64,000 nt of DNA from NCBI GenBank assembly GCA_011634665.1, contig WAEK01000007.1, positions 1,076,001 through 1,140,000 of the forward strand, read 5' to 3'. The notes below the pieces were generated by a model. It made no database searches and was not told the origin of the DNA. It was given only the letters and a program-made list of their open reading frames with translations. Every line of letters begins with the position of its first letter. Within the stretch, counting starts at the first letter, position 1. Made by a program: the position numbers and the translations under genes. The stretch comes from Mortierella sp. BCC40632. Its lineage: Eukaryota; Mortierellomycota; Mortierellomycetes; Mortierellales; Mortierellaceae. Below, piece by piece: positions 50,221-62,543 of this stretch.

Positions 50221-51641
50221 TCTAGGGAATACAGACCAAAAAACGGCGAAAAGGATGAGCAGGAAAAAAAAAAAAAAAAAAGAGACACGGCACACAGGAA
50301 AATAAAAAAGATATTCAGTCTGCTTTTTGCCCCGCATGCTTTTTAGTTCTTTAGTTCCACGGAGGTGTCTCTGTTCACTCCGCACCCTATCCATCCACTG
50401 GACTTAACTTTTGCATCACCCAGCATCTATGGCAGGCTCGTGGTCGACGGTCGATGACCCGTTTTTTTCACAGGACCTATTGTCTTTTTTGCCCCATCCC
50501 CTCTTCTTCTCCCTGTGTGACATTTTTCTATTCTCATAGCAAACCAATGGCTTGTGTATGAAGATGTACGAAGGGGCTATGAACGACAACAACAAATGTG
50601 AGCGAACCAAATAGACCGACCAGCACCCAAGATGGCCAATCCTTCAGACCGACCTTTTCCTTCAGACCGACCAAAGGGTAAACATTACACGCACTTATGC
50701 GTTTTCAGAACCTTCACCAAACTCTTTGGGACACGAATGAGAACCTTATTCTGGTCTTTGCATCGTAATGTGCTTCAAGTACCTCAAGGGCACTCTGTGT
50801 GTATGTGTGTGTGAGAGAGAGTATCGAGAGTGCAATGGAAACAAAAATTATTGCTCCTCCAGCACACGACATTTGACTAGAACACCGAGGGGGCAGAACC
50901 CTGGGTATTGTCGAATCGCCTTTGTACCGTTTTCTCTCACTGTTTCTTGATCTTTTGTGACGAAGCAGAGACAAAGACAAGAGGCTTGCAGCCTGAGCCG
51001 CCTGCAGGGATGGTGTTGGCGCCAACCGAGAAACCAAGTAGGGTAGGATAGTCTTCGCCATGTGTAGAATACATCTCGAACATGAGGAATGGCCACCCAG
51101 CGAAAAAGTCAACGACTGCCGCCAGTAATGGTCTAGCGGCATACTTGGCCCAGTGAAGTGACTAATAACGGGCGCTGGTTGGTGTTTGAGGCGGGATGAA
51201 AGGCGACAGCTGTGAGTGGAGGGCTTGTTCAGGTACCCTGAACCAACCACTGCTGTACAAGTCCTCTCGCCTTACCTGACAATTCCCGGGCAGACCCATT
51301 GTAGATGAGATACAAAGTTAGGTAAGGCCCCCTCCCCCTGGTTCCCGGACATCATCTCAAGAAGATCTATCATTGACATAAGGCACAGGAGAAGTATTGT
51401 CACCAAAGAATTGGATCGGGCGTGTAAGTAAAAAAAAAAGAAAAAGAAAAAGAAAAAGGCGCTGTCTCGATTTGGTCGCCCAGTCCTCCAGCCCGGGTTA
51501 GGCCGGTCTACGAGAGAAAGAAGAGAAAGAGGAGATGTGGACAAAACGGCCGTTTTTTCTTCTCTCGCCTCCGCCCGCCCTTGCGTATAGATCCAGTCCC
51601 AGAAGCTTGATGGGCGCCACACGCCAGTCTTCTCATACAGA

Positions 51642-51647
51642 TATAAA
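51642..51647 (+). promoter_or_regulatory. TATA box candidate, symporter gene
   Basis: TATAAA is followed about 30 bases later by a long CT-rich stretch that looks like a fungal transcription-start region. It is about 720 bases from the symporter ATG. A pyrimidine tract ending in AACAG at 52228-52232 suggests that a leader intron removes part of that distance. Confidence 0.4.
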
Positions 51648-52366
51648 GACCTTCCATCGCCGCCTCTTCGGCTTTCTCCTCCCCCCTCATCTCGTCTCCT
51701 ATTTCGCCTCCTACCTGCGGTCTGCTCGTGTTCTGTCCGCTCCTCTTTCTCTTTTTCTCTTCCGCACATTCTTCCCACACCGGCTTTCCGACCCTCTCAC
51801 TTGCGAGCTCAGTCTCTTTTTAATTTCTCGAGTCCGCTCTCTCATCGATCTTCGGACCCGAACTCGTCTAGTGCAAGACAGGTACTTGTCCATCATCCAC
51901 CCCCCCTCTCCTCTTTTCACTTCCTCCTCACCCATCCATTCTCCGCATCATCTTTGCTCCCGCGCAATTCGCAGAGCTTATACGTTCCACACTGTCTCTT
52001 TGTTGTACTCAGCTCCTTGGCTTTGACGACGTCTGCTCTCTTCCCTTTATCCTGACTCAGCCTCCCCGCTCATGAGGAGGAGGGGGCGGTCCTGGCCTGA
52101 AATGGAGCGAATACTGAGCAAGACGAGAAGCTGCTGAGAAATTTCTCTGCAGTCACCGTCCAACAGACGAGAGGATTGACGAGTCTAAAAATTTTCTGTC
52201 GTCAACTATTTCTTTTGCTTTTCTTCTAACAGTCTTTCGTTTCGGTTCTGCTTTTTCTTCCTTGTCTTCAAACGTTCCTGCCACTGTCTCTCCACTCTCT
52301 ACTTCTGACGCCGCTACCTCCGCCCATTTAGCATACACTTCCAATTCACCTGAGACGACCGAAAGA

Positions 52367-52655
52367 ATGCATAACACAGCACCCCAGCCAGTTATCTACC
52401 ACCATGAGCCCGTAGAGCAGCACCGTGGCGAGCTCGACACCACTCCGAGGTCCAAGTCCTCAAAGTTCTTTGCACCTGTCGGCCTCGCCTGGCGCTTCTT
52501 GCGTCGCTACACAAACCTGACCTTCTGGATCGTTGTTGCCTTGATTGTCGGTATCATCGTTGGCAAATTTGCCCCCGAATTCGCCAAGGAGATCGAGCCA
52601 ATGGGTCGTGTCTTCATCCGCATGATCCAAACCATTGTTGTATGTACTTTCATGT

Positions 52656-52697
<42 letters not shown>

Positions 52698-54012
52698 TTG
52701 CTCCATGAAACAATAGTAACAAGAGCATTCACTAACACCTGTCTTCTCCTTTTTTGTCACTTCTCTTCTTTAGGGTCCTCTGATCTTTTCGACGCTGGTA
52801 GTCGGCATTGCGGGACACGGTGATGACTTGGTCCGAATTGGTCGTCTCGCATTGAAGGCCATTGTCTACTTCGAGGTGGTCACGACCTTTGCGCTCATTA
52901 TCGGTCTCTTGTCTGTGAACATTGCCAAGCCTGGTAATGGTTTCAGCATGGACGGCCTCGTGGCACCTGAAGCCTCGAACAAGACTATTACCTGGGTCAC
53001 TGAGATGGAGTCGATCGTCCCACAGGCCTTTTTCCAGGCTATGGCTGATCACTCGGCTGTTCTTGCTATCGTCTTTTGCGCAATCATGTTCTCCGTCGCC
53101 ATCATTCGTGCAGATGCCCAGTCCAAGAAGGTCATGCTTGACTTTAATGCCTCGCTCTCTGCTATCATGTTCAAGGTGGTCGAGTTGGTCATGAACTATG
53201 CCCCCATCGGTATTGGATGTGCTATTGCTGCAACCGTCGGCAAGTACGGTCTTGGTGCGCTCGCTGTCGCTGGCAAGCTGGTTGGAACACTCTATGCGAC
53301 CCTTATTATCTTTGTAATTCTTGTCCTGCTGCCCATTCTCCTCATTTGCCGGGTTCCTCTCCGTGAGTATGTCCGTGCTGTCAGCTCTCCTTTCATCATG
53401 GCCTTTGCCACTGCTTCCTCCGAGTCTGCTCTTCCCAAAGCTATGGAGAACATGGTCGCCTTTGGATGCCCTCCCGAGATTGTCGCCTTTGTTATCCCCA
53501 CCGGTTACTCCTTCAACCTCGATGGTTCGACTTTGTATCTCGCTTTGGCTGCAATCTTTTGCGCCCAGGTTGCAGGTATCTCCAAGAGTGTCGGTGAGCA
53601 AATTGTCATCTTGATCACGCTCATGCTGACCAGCAAGGGAGTCGCTGCCGTACCCCGTGCTTCGTTCATTGTCTTGATCTCGACCTTGAACAACGCCAAT
53701 ATTCCTTTGGCTCCCTTGTCGTTGATTATGGGTGTCGATGCTTTCATGGACATGGCTCGTACCTCCATCAACGTTTTGGGCAACATGACAGCCTGTGTGG
53801 TCGTCTCCAAGTGGGAGGGTGTCTTCCGTAACGATGAGTGGCATGCCCGTCAGGCTGGCTTGACCAACGATACATTGGCCATGGACGAGGTTGACCGTAA
53901 CTCCTCCATGGGAGGAATCCACGGTGAGAAAGAGCTTCTCGGATCGTCTGCAGTCGCGACCCGTGAGACCTCCGCTACCCATCGCCACAACAACTCTGAC
54001 AACATTGTTTAA
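52367..54012 (+). CDS. Dicarboxylate/amino acid:cation symporter (DAACS/SDF family)
   Basis: Membrane carrier of the glutamate/C4-dicarboxylate family, coupling uptake of acidic substrates to Na+ or H+. Exons 52367-52639 and 52774-54012 join in phase 0 and give 503 residues. After a polar N-terminus come the first helices (LTFWIVVALIVGIIVGKF) and further membrane segments. The family signatures are intact: a serine-rich hairpin (ATASSESALPKAMENM), PTGYSFNLDGSTLY corresponding to the substrate/Na+-binding NMDGT loop, and LTSKGVAAVPRASFIVL with the second hairpin. The C-terminal tail is hydrophilic with a His/Asn-rich end. The frame is open upstream of this ATG to about 52233, but without an ATG (only TTG at 52262), so 52367 is preferred. 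The sixteen-T intron tract is long even for this locus. Confidence 0.92.
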
Positions 54013-54826
54013 ACGAAAAAAACGGGATCCTACCGTAGAGAAAAAGGGTCGAGTTTCTTCATTATATATATAGCTTGTAATCGGCAAGAAGCCTTTCTCC
54101 TCCCATTCCCTTCCCCCCCCCCCTATTTCCCTTGTACTATAACAACTCTTTTGCGTGCCCAGAGCACGGCCTCTTAATCCTCATTAAAGAAAAAAGAAAA
54201 AAAAGAAAAGAAAAGAAAAACCAGAATAAGTAGATTAGAATGCTTACAGGGAGAAGAGATTTCAATTTATTGTTGGACAACCCACTTCCTATTCATGGGG
54301 AAGAAGTGGCTCGGTCACGGAAGTTTGATTGGACAATACGGCATGAATGCAGAAAGTAACCCTCGAGCAATCACACACATACTGTGAATAGCAAAGGATG
54401 CAAAGCACACATCATAGTTTAAAGTCCATTGGTAAAGGCTAGGTTACCTTCGAATGCTGCTGGAGACTCAACTGCAACAACTCCATGGATAGCAGAGTAT
54501 ATCTGCCACTAGGAGCGAGCGAGCTTGGTCGGGTCGAATGGATTCGACTAGAAGGCTATCCAGAATGGTGTACATCCAACGAAGAAACTCCTTGTTCGGT
54601 AAGGATATACACTTCTATACAATACGACAATGACGAGTCAACGAAGACACAAAGACCCTTTCCCTAGATACTCGATCGACTACAAGAGCGTGCATGGAAT
54701 AATTTACATTTGATAGATGAAAGAGGTTGCTAAAGACAAGAATAAAAAGTACTCTCCTTTGAATTGTTAGCCTAATCCGTCCTGCGTACCTCAGGGAGCT
54801 CCCATCGCAGCTCTAACAGGTGGAAG

Positions 54827-54860
<34 letters not shown>

Positions 54861-55460
54861 TTGATATTCTGTAGATCAATAGGACAGGGGTCATTGGTGG
54901 GACAAAAGTTCTGGCAACTGATACCAGTGTGCGGTGGTCGGGTGAGAGTAAGTTCGATGCCCCTGCAATCACAATACAAAGACTCCTACTTCTCGCCTAG
55001 CATTGCCTCCAATTCAACACAATACTCTGCTCCTCCTGTTCCTTCAAGCACGACTGGAATAAATGGTGGAACATTCTTGCGGCGCCTAGTCGGATGCTGA
55101 TAGCTATCTCAGATACGGGAGATAGAGTGTCTCTGGCGACTAGAGCACCACCCATATGGTTATGATATACCAGGAAGAATAAAAGAAAAAAAAACCCCCC
55201 CACTCTCACACTACACCCATCTACTTCTCCTACCCTTCACCCTACCCCAACTTAGCCCAAGATAACTTAAACCAGCAAACAAGCGTGAAAACTGAAAAGT
55301 CTCAAGTGGCTGAGAGTGCAAATGTATGAATGTACGTACCCCTCCAATTTAGCACGTAGAACTTTCCCCCCAACTCGGTTGTATTTTCACCAGAGAGATC
55401 AACGCCGGACACGTCTTTCTTTTCACTCTTCACTTTTACTCATTCTAGTCGCCTTTTGCC
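54013..55460. other. Intergenic region between symporter and GCD6
   Basis: ATTAAA-like sequence near 54183 may end the symporter transcript. A 60-codon ORF at 54485-54667 (+), an ORF at 54858-55100 (+) and antisense ORFs across 54770-55210 have fairly protein-like composition but no recognised domain or phase-matched partner exon. A poly(T) tract lies at 54829-54859. The last 100 bases form the GCD6 leader. Confidence 0.45.
54829..54859. repeat. Poly(T), about 31 bases
   Basis: A homopolymer run in the spacer ahead of the GCD6 gene. Confidence 0.95.
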
Positions 55461-58400
55461 ATGCCTCCAAAGGAAAAGATCGAGTCTTCGGAGCAAGTAC
55501 TTCAGGCTGTCATCCTCGCCGACAGTTTCGATTCGCGCTTTCAACCAATCACTCTCGAAACTGCCCGGGTAATGCATCCCTTTAATATACATATATTTCT
55601 TTTGTCCTTTGAGCAAAAGTAGAGCATGGACCCTTTCGACATGACTCACGTCAATGGCTCTCATGGAGTGTCGCTGTCCCATGAAGGCAGATCACCGCCG
55701 CGTTTAGCATTCAGGATCAATAGCAGCGACACTAACCATGAGTATGTTTCTTCTTTTTTCTTCCCCAGTGCCTGCTTCCACTGTGCAATGTGCCCCTAAT
55801 CTCTTATACGTTCGAGTTCCTGGCTGTTGCAGGTGTCCAGGAGGTCTTTGTCTACTGCTGCTCCCATTCAGACAAGGTCAAGGCCTTTGTTAGGTAAGTG
55901 CTATCAGGAATCCTTCAGGAGACTAGACATGACTCGCCCTGCATCCAACATTGATAGTTCATGCAGACTGACTCACTCTGACGTACCATATACTAACGTT
56001 TTTGTTTCCCCTTTCCTATTATCCTTCCATTCAAATTTCCGCAAACAACAATCCCAACAACGACAACAATATATGACTTTCGCTTTTATTCATCGGATCT
56101 CAACAATCAAACTCGCTTTACTTTATTGCCTTGTTTGTCGGCCTCATCATCAACAAAAAACAGGGAATATGGCAGACAGTCCAACATGAAGATTCATACC
56201 ATTGTCTCTCAAGAGTTGATGTCTGTTGGTGATGCCATGCGAGACTTGGATGCGAAGCAATTGATCGATACCGACTTTATCCTTGTGACGGGAGATGTCG
56301 TTTCGAATATGAAGCTTGACAAGGTGCTCGAGGAGCATCGTACACGGCGCCAGGCGGACAAGAGTGCTATCATGACCATGGTCCTCAAAAAGGCCAGCTC
56401 TCATCATCGGAGCCGGTAATGTGTCCACATTTCATTTCTTTCCTTTCCTTTCCTTTTTTTTTTTCGACACCATCAACAACTTGACGTAATCAATCCTAGT
56501 CACAATCTACAATTATTGGAAAAGGAGGGCCTGCAATGACTCCTTTTGAAGACGTTTCTGGATCATCGGGATCATTACTGAGTCATCATGCGTCAGGACT
56601 GGGTCAGCCCTGGAGAAACATTGGGCAAAACGCATTCACCTGTTGTTCACACGCGATAGTGGGATGAGTGAATAGTCAAGGATCTCACAAGGATGACTAT
56701 TTTATTGACCTTGAGAAAAGTCATGTTCAATAACCAACTCACCAAAGCCATTCCATTCCTCTCCATCTCTCCATCATCTCCTCTTGTCCACCCGAATACA
56801 GTGCTGTAGGCGATGGATCCTTGATTGTGTTGGATCAAGCTTCTAAGGAATGTCTGCATTATCAGCCAGTCAAGGCCTTCAAGACGACGCGTCAGGACCG
56901 GCGTATGACCATGGACATGGAGATTTTTGACAAGCACCCCGAGGTTCAGATCCGAAATGACTTGATCGACTGTCAGATCGATATTTGTTCCGTTGAGGTC
57001 CCTGCTCTTTTCACAGAAAACTTTGATTATCAGGACATTCGTGCAGATTTCGTTCATGGTATCTTGACGTCGGATCTGTTGGGCAAGACGATTCATTTTT
57101 ATGAGGTGAATGATGTCTATGCGGCCCGTGTGAGGAGTACGCAGATGTACGATGCTGTAAGCAAGGATATCATCTCTAGATGGACATTCCCCATGGTTCC
57201 AGACAGCAACTTGCAGGCAGGCGATTCGTACCAGTACCGACGTGGACTCGTCTATAAAGAGCAAGGCGTGGTGCTGTCAAGGACAAGTGTTGTGGAGGAA
57301 AAGGTCGTCATTGGCAATAACACACAGATCAATGAAAAGTCTGTGCTCTCGAATTGTGTTATTGGCAAGAACTGCTTCATCGGTAAGCTATAGTGACCTC
57401 TTTCGAGTGTTCATTTCACTGTGCTTGTGAAATCATTTCTCAAGGCTAACTTGTCATTGTTGGTTGATTTTGTGGGCGATTCTAGGTGCCAACGTAAAGA
57501 TCGACAACGCATACATTTGGGATAATGTGGTGATCAAGGATAACTGTACGGTTCAGCACAGCATTATTGCCAAGGATGCAGTTCTTGAGGAAGGCGTCAC
57601 TATCAGCAAGGGTTGTTTAATCTCATTTAATGTATGTGGGAAAACATGTCCTTCTGCAGTCCATGACTTCTTTCTCTGGTTCTTTGTTCTCACTGCAAGT
57701 GTTTCTTTTCTATAGGTGACTGTTGGAGCCAACACAACCGTCCCACCGTACACTCGCTTGACCGCTCTTCCAGAAGGAGACGAGGATGATGAGGATGAGG
57801 AACTAGAGTTGATTTCAGACCCCTCCGTCGTCGGAGCGACGGGACGTGGCCGTTCCTTCAAGGAGGCTGCTGTGTCAGACGACGATGATTATGATGATGC
57901 TGATGGTGACCTTGATCCTCGCAACAAGCAGGTGAACCGATTGGCCTTTGATCTGTCTCAAGTCCAAATCTCGAACCGAAAGCTGGATGAGGACTCGGTA
58001 TCAGAATTCGAAAGTGAAGCTTCAGATCTGGAGGAGGAGACCACTAACCCAGCAGAAGACCTTGACCGAGAGGTGTCACAGACATTGGAACGTGCGTTCC
58101 GTGAGCAGCACGAGGTCGAGATTGCGGCTTTGGAGTTGAACACACTGAGAATGGCGTCCAACTCGAGCTTCCACGAGATGCGAAAGCGTATTATCCCAAG
58201 TGTGTTGAGGCATATCGACGTAGCCGCACCGGCACCAGCCGCCGGAGCAGTCAAGCCAAATGGACGGTCTGTGAAAGAGGTATTGAGCCGTTGGGGACCG
58301 TTGATTGGCAAGATGATCCACGATGAGAGTGATCAGGTGGATGGATTGTTGATCCTGCAACGATCGAGTGCTCAGTTGCAACAAGAATGGCCACAGCACC

Positions 58401-58773
58401 AGGGAGCAGCCCAGAAGGTGTTTGCTCCTGCACTGCGGTACTTTTATGATCAAGATATCCTTGAGGAGGATTCGATCCTGAGCTGGTTCTATTCTGAGAT
58501 GAGTCAACAAGGCACTGATGCAGAGAAGAAGCTTCGTGAAGTTGTAAGTGGCTTTTTGAGGGGGGACTTTTATCATGCGAGAACTGGATAGAGCGAGTTA
58601 TGAGAAAATGGTTAGGTCTGTACTAGGCTTTATTATTCTTACTAATGCTTTTTTTTTTTTTTTTTTTTTTTTTTGTTGCTCCTTAGGCTACACCCATGAT
58701 CCGGTTCTTGGAGCAGTCGGATTCGGAGGACGAGTCAGAGGACGATGATGAAGATGATGACGATGAGGAGTGA
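55461..58773 (+). CDS. GCD6: Translation initiation factor eIF2B, epsilon subunit
   Basis: Catalytic subunit of the guanine-nucleotide exchange factor that recharges eIF2 with GTP in the cytosol. Exons: 55461-55568, 55769-55893, 56164-56415, 56802-57382, 57486-57631, 57716-58543 and 58687-58773, in phase, giving 708 residues, the usual family length. The order is: a nucleotidyltransferase-like domain (AVILADSFDSRFQPITLE, then TDFILVTGDVVSNMKLDKVL), conserved RNDLIDCQIDICSVEVPALF, left-handed beta-helix hexapeptides at about residues 325-430 (VVIGNNTQINEKSVLSNCVI), an acidic linker, and a W2/HEAT-like domain (about 525-708) with a terminal Asp/Glu run. The join from exon 2 to exon 3 gives KAFVREYGRQSNMKIHTI, shorter there than relatives, so a missed microexon in the 270-bp intron is possible. 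Confidence 0.95.
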
Positions 58774-58971
58774 TATCAAAGAGTAATATTGATTAGCCAT
58801 GATTAAGAACTAGGGATAAAGTGGTTTTAGAAAAGAAAAAAAAATAGAAAAAAAAACAACAAAAAGAGATTTATCATCTACATGCACTGCTTTAAGATAG
58901 GGGAGGGAGGGGGTGGATAGGGATTTTTGGGATGGGCAGGTGTCTACAGGCGAGAGAACCGCCAGCGTTGA
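58774..58971. other. Short convergent spacer
   Basis: Only 198 bases separate the GCD6 stop from the stop of the opposing gene. The A-rich stretch (58830-58870) probably holds both transcripts' 3' ends. Confidence 0.5.
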
Positions 58972-61876
58972 TCATTTCGGACACTCTACAAATCGAAAGT
59001 GGACCAAAAGTCGGTCCATATTCTGTAGTGCAGCTGTACTATCAAACGCCGTAAGGTTCATAAAGGTCAACGGATCAACCATCAGTAAGGGTAGATCCTG
59101 AGTAGGCCAAAATCCAACTGGACCCGGCGTTTGTCCTGGATTTGGCGTTGTAGTCATAGAACTAAGGCGTTGCATAGGGACTGCCCCTTCGTTCTCATTT
59201 AAAGCTTTAGTCGAGGTCCCCGTCATTGCACCTTCAATTCTCTTTACGAGTCGCTCATGGAATCCGCGTAGTCTGGGAGGTGGAAGATGACCCTCATCTA
59301 AAGTCTTTGACTCTTTGGATGTTATCGGATAGAACCATCGGAGGATGTTAGTAAAACAAAAGTAGAAGAGAGAGTAATCGGTTTGTCTCAACATGCAGGA
59401 ATAAAAGATCATAGATCTAGATTAAGTCTCGTAGGAGATGTCATACCAGTGTTTTCAAGAGCAAAAGAACCCTCAGCAGATAGCAACGATTCCTTCTCGA
59501 TCTTGCTATATACAAAGGCTTTTGCATTTGTTATGGCTAGTGGAGTGCCGCTAGCAACTACTGGCAGAGAAGTTGAGACCGAGCCTGATACTACTCGAGT
59601 CGCTGAGTCAGCCTTAATCTCCTGTGCAGGCTTTTTCGATGTATATGATCTCGACATGGCAGTTGCTCCCGAACTGGATGCTGGTTTTGAAGGCACAGGG
59701 TCTTGAGCAGTCATAGAGACTTCAGAGTATAAGGTAGTTGTTGTGCCTGGGAGTATCAAACTACTAGAAGCGTCACTTCTACTCCACGGTGTTGCCTGGG
59801 GCTCGACCAAAATGTTTGTTGTCATGGGTGAACTTGGTTTGGAGTGATCCAGACAGGCCTCAAGATCGCCAAAGATCCGAACAGTGGTCTTGTAGATAAA
59901 CTGGTTTCGAGAGATCTCAACACAGCTATTGCAAAGCGCTGGCCAGTTCTTGGGCAAGGCTATACCGAAAGCTTCGGGGTTCTTTTATATATATAAAAAA
60001 GAAGGCCAGTATTAATGTGACGGGATTAGTGGAAGCATGGTTGGATTATTTTCAATGAAGTAAAAAGGCACCAGAAGAGCGATAAAGACCATTAGCTTAC
60101 GAGGAAAGCATAGTAACCTTGACCAAGGTCTCGCGGTCCGCAAGTGTCATAGAGGCAGTCTAGCTGAATAGGTCCCGTCCACACAGGGATTTTGAGGGCG
60201 TTCCTGAGTCTCACCTCTCGATACCCCTTTTCTGAGTCAGCGATCAGTGGCCTTGGGGTGGATTGCACACCAGTCCTTGTTTTGGCCCCAATGCTATGAA
60301 ATGCCTCTTCTAGTCCACTCGAGTCTCGGATTAAGACTATTTGTGCATCCATTACCAGACCTGCCAGAGTTTCAGGTACCGCTTCGGCTGCCCGTGCCCG
60401 ACCCTTTAGCTGTCCTGCAGCCGTCAATGCGAGTGCAATGATTATAATGATTCCCAGTATAGTTGACGTGGCAAATTTGGAAGTCTTTTTCAGGCCTGCA
60501 CGCGAAAACAAGAGGTGCCTCCATCGCTCCTTTGAGAACCACCGTCCCGGAGTTTGGCTTGTGAAGCCGTCGCCGTCTCCGTCATCACTAAGGGTCCAGG
60601 TATTATCGGAATGGATAGCATTCGAACCACGACGCCGCCATAGGGAGAGATCAATAAAGCCAGACTCATGTATGTAATCTCGAGGCCATTGTGGTACCGG
60701 AAGGGGAGGAAGGGGATGATCGTCTTTACGGCTTATGTTTGTGTCATTTGTTCTGCTGGCTCCAAGTGGGGGTGGGGGTGGGACTGGAGACAGGGACGAG
60801 GAGGTCTCAAGGGGATGTACTATTGGCGTCCGTGGTGCGGTCCCAGGAAGATGATTGTACGAAATCATCATCGAAAACAGTTCGTTATCATCTTGAGGAA
60901 AGACGTTACTGTCGCGCTGTCGATTGTCGCATTCCCGCCTCAGATTGCTCAATGGGCGCACTAACTCTTTCTGTCCGTGATTCAGGCCGACACGGTCGTG
61001 ATTCCACTCCCTGTGAAAAAATGGGTTCTTGTTCTGTGGAAAGAGTCGGTCTCGCATCTGCTTCAAGTTGCGATACCAAGGCGCTCCGTTCTCAAAGGAG
61101 GAAGAGGATACTAAATTTTTGCCAACCACTGAGGGGAATGCTGGGGTCCTTGACGGATGGATGAAAAAATATTCCTCCCGGGGTGTGCTGGGTGGTGTCG
61201 AGATGTTAACCGACTCGCCATCGGGGATGATGATTCTCGGAACAGGTGGTCGTTGACGTGGTGTCTTTGGAGAAGACGAGGCATGAGTGTTCTGGTTGCC
61301 TAGGTTTGCCTTGACTTGTTCAGTTTCGGGGTGACTTGGAGCACACAGACTGTGCCCATCGTTGCTGGAGGAAAGAGGAGAGAGCGAAATAACGGCTTCC
61401 TGGTAGCTCGAGCCGGATGCAGTCATGGTTTCTGAGCTGTTAGAGGCTTCTGAGTCCGTTTGGGAAACAGGAGTGGAGTGAGAGCATCTCTTGTCCGGGA
61501 GTAGGTCTGGCCCAGCCCAAGTGTCAACGCCAACAGGTGTAGATTGCTCGTGGTTCTCTCTAGATGACATGGACAGCAGCGGTTGTTGTTGTTGTGGTAG
61601 TATGGGTGGGATGGGTTGTGGAAACAGTGGAGAGGAAGATAGTTGCGACAGAGAAGAGCTGCAACAAGCTGGCGAGTCTTGGAAAGAATTAGTCGAGGGA
61701 GATGGATGGTGACCGGGCGTGGCAGGTGTCGGGAGCTGGGCTCTACTAGCGGCGAGGAAGAGTGGAACGTGCAGAGGCCCCCAGCGCCGATGACTAAAGG
61801 GGCCGAGTTCGTCTGAATAGCTCGCAGGCTGGGCGCGGTGCTTCCAGATGGGATCGGCTACTGGACTCGCTATCAT
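58972..61876 (-). CDS. Type II membrane protein with double-psi beta-barrel-like ectodomain
   Basis: Exons 61876-60101, 59981-59447 and 59297 (or 59312)-58972 give about 880 residues. The first 465 residues are a Ser/Pro-rich, probably cytosolic region with PPPPP and PPLPVP motifs that could bind SH3 domains. A single membrane segment (STILGIIIIIALALTAAG, about 469-486) follows. Outside it, LDCLYDTCGPRDLGQGYYAF, then NPEAFGIALPKNWPALCNSC with VEI, and near the end DLPLLMVDPLTFMNLTAF and VHFRFVECP match the order of a double-psi barrel of the RlpA-like/expansin kind (G.Y.., ...CG.CV.V, DL.L....F..L, ...W..V.C). Roughly 200 Ser/Thr/Pro-rich residues are inserted in the middle of the barrel. The usual catalytic Asp positions are not evident. 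The fold is inferred from pattern only. Confidence 0.65.
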
Positions 61877-62543
61877 GACTCTCTAGGCAGAGCTGAGAAA
61901 CAGGCGGATTGAGACAGAGCGCGTTTTTCGAGGTTGGGCGGTTCTACGAGAACGAGATGTTGCACAGACTAGTGAGGAGTTGCCCTGGAAACAAAAGAAC
62001 AGACAGAAGTAGAGACTCTCCGTCAGTCAAGTCGGATTTGAAGCAAGTTGTTGAAAAATGGGAGAGATAGAGAGAAAGAAAGAGGAGACACATCCGGCGA
62101 CCCTTCGGATGCTTCGTTGGGGGTGTTCTTCTGAAGGTTCCTCCATTACTTGGCTCTCACCGCTCGGAGTGTCCGAGACAGTAATGAGGTCCATGCGAAA
62201 GACGAATCCACGAATCGAGTTCATGTTCCTATTACTGAAGCTAGCTGTGAGAATGGTTTTGTGCAGCCTAGGGAGACCTAGGGGGAAGACTATTGACAAC
62301 TACAGCAACGAGTACTATTGCATGCATGGTCTCTTCTGTGGCTTCATGAGTCCGTCCGTTAGTCCCTTTTGGAGAGAGCGGAATGAGAAGGGACCAAGCA
62401 AGAAATGACTAACGATGAGAGTTCATCCTCTTTGAAAAAAAAAAAAAAAAAAAGGAATGAGCACGCTGCTCTTCTCCCCTCCTCTTCCCCTTTCCACTCC
62501 CAGCTCTTCCTACAGATCTAGGCCTGACAGACCATTTCAAACG
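61877..62543. promoter_or_regulatory. Divergent promoter between the barrel-protein and amidohydrolase-like genes
   Basis: 667 bases between two start codons pointing apart. It contains short ORFs on both strands (62058-62408 +, 62027-62299 -) with no recognisable domain, an A19 tract at about 62435 and a CT-rich stretch just upstream of the plus-strand start. Confidence 0.5.

Larger units (their letters stand above)
46283..52366. other. Second gene-poor region (6 kb) downstream of the zinc-finger gene
   Basis: No conserved coding region could be supported. The first 700 bases may be the zinc-finger 3' UTR: they contain T40 at 46516-46555 and AATAAA-like sequence near 46968. The rest holds many A, T and C homopolymers (for example T18 at 47219, A31 at 48880 and C runs at 47845 and 49432), a tRNA-like block at 50148 and the CT-rich promoter of the symporter gene from about 51600. 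Confidence 0.5.

Noticed and set aside
52262..52366. Upstream start for the symporter
   Set aside because: The codon at 52262 is TTG, not ATG. The first in-frame ATG is 52367.
54858..55100. 80-codon ORF, with antisense ORFs, whose peptides look fairly natural
   Set aside because: Three frames on two strands look equally protein-like, none matches a known family, and no phase-matched partner exon was found.
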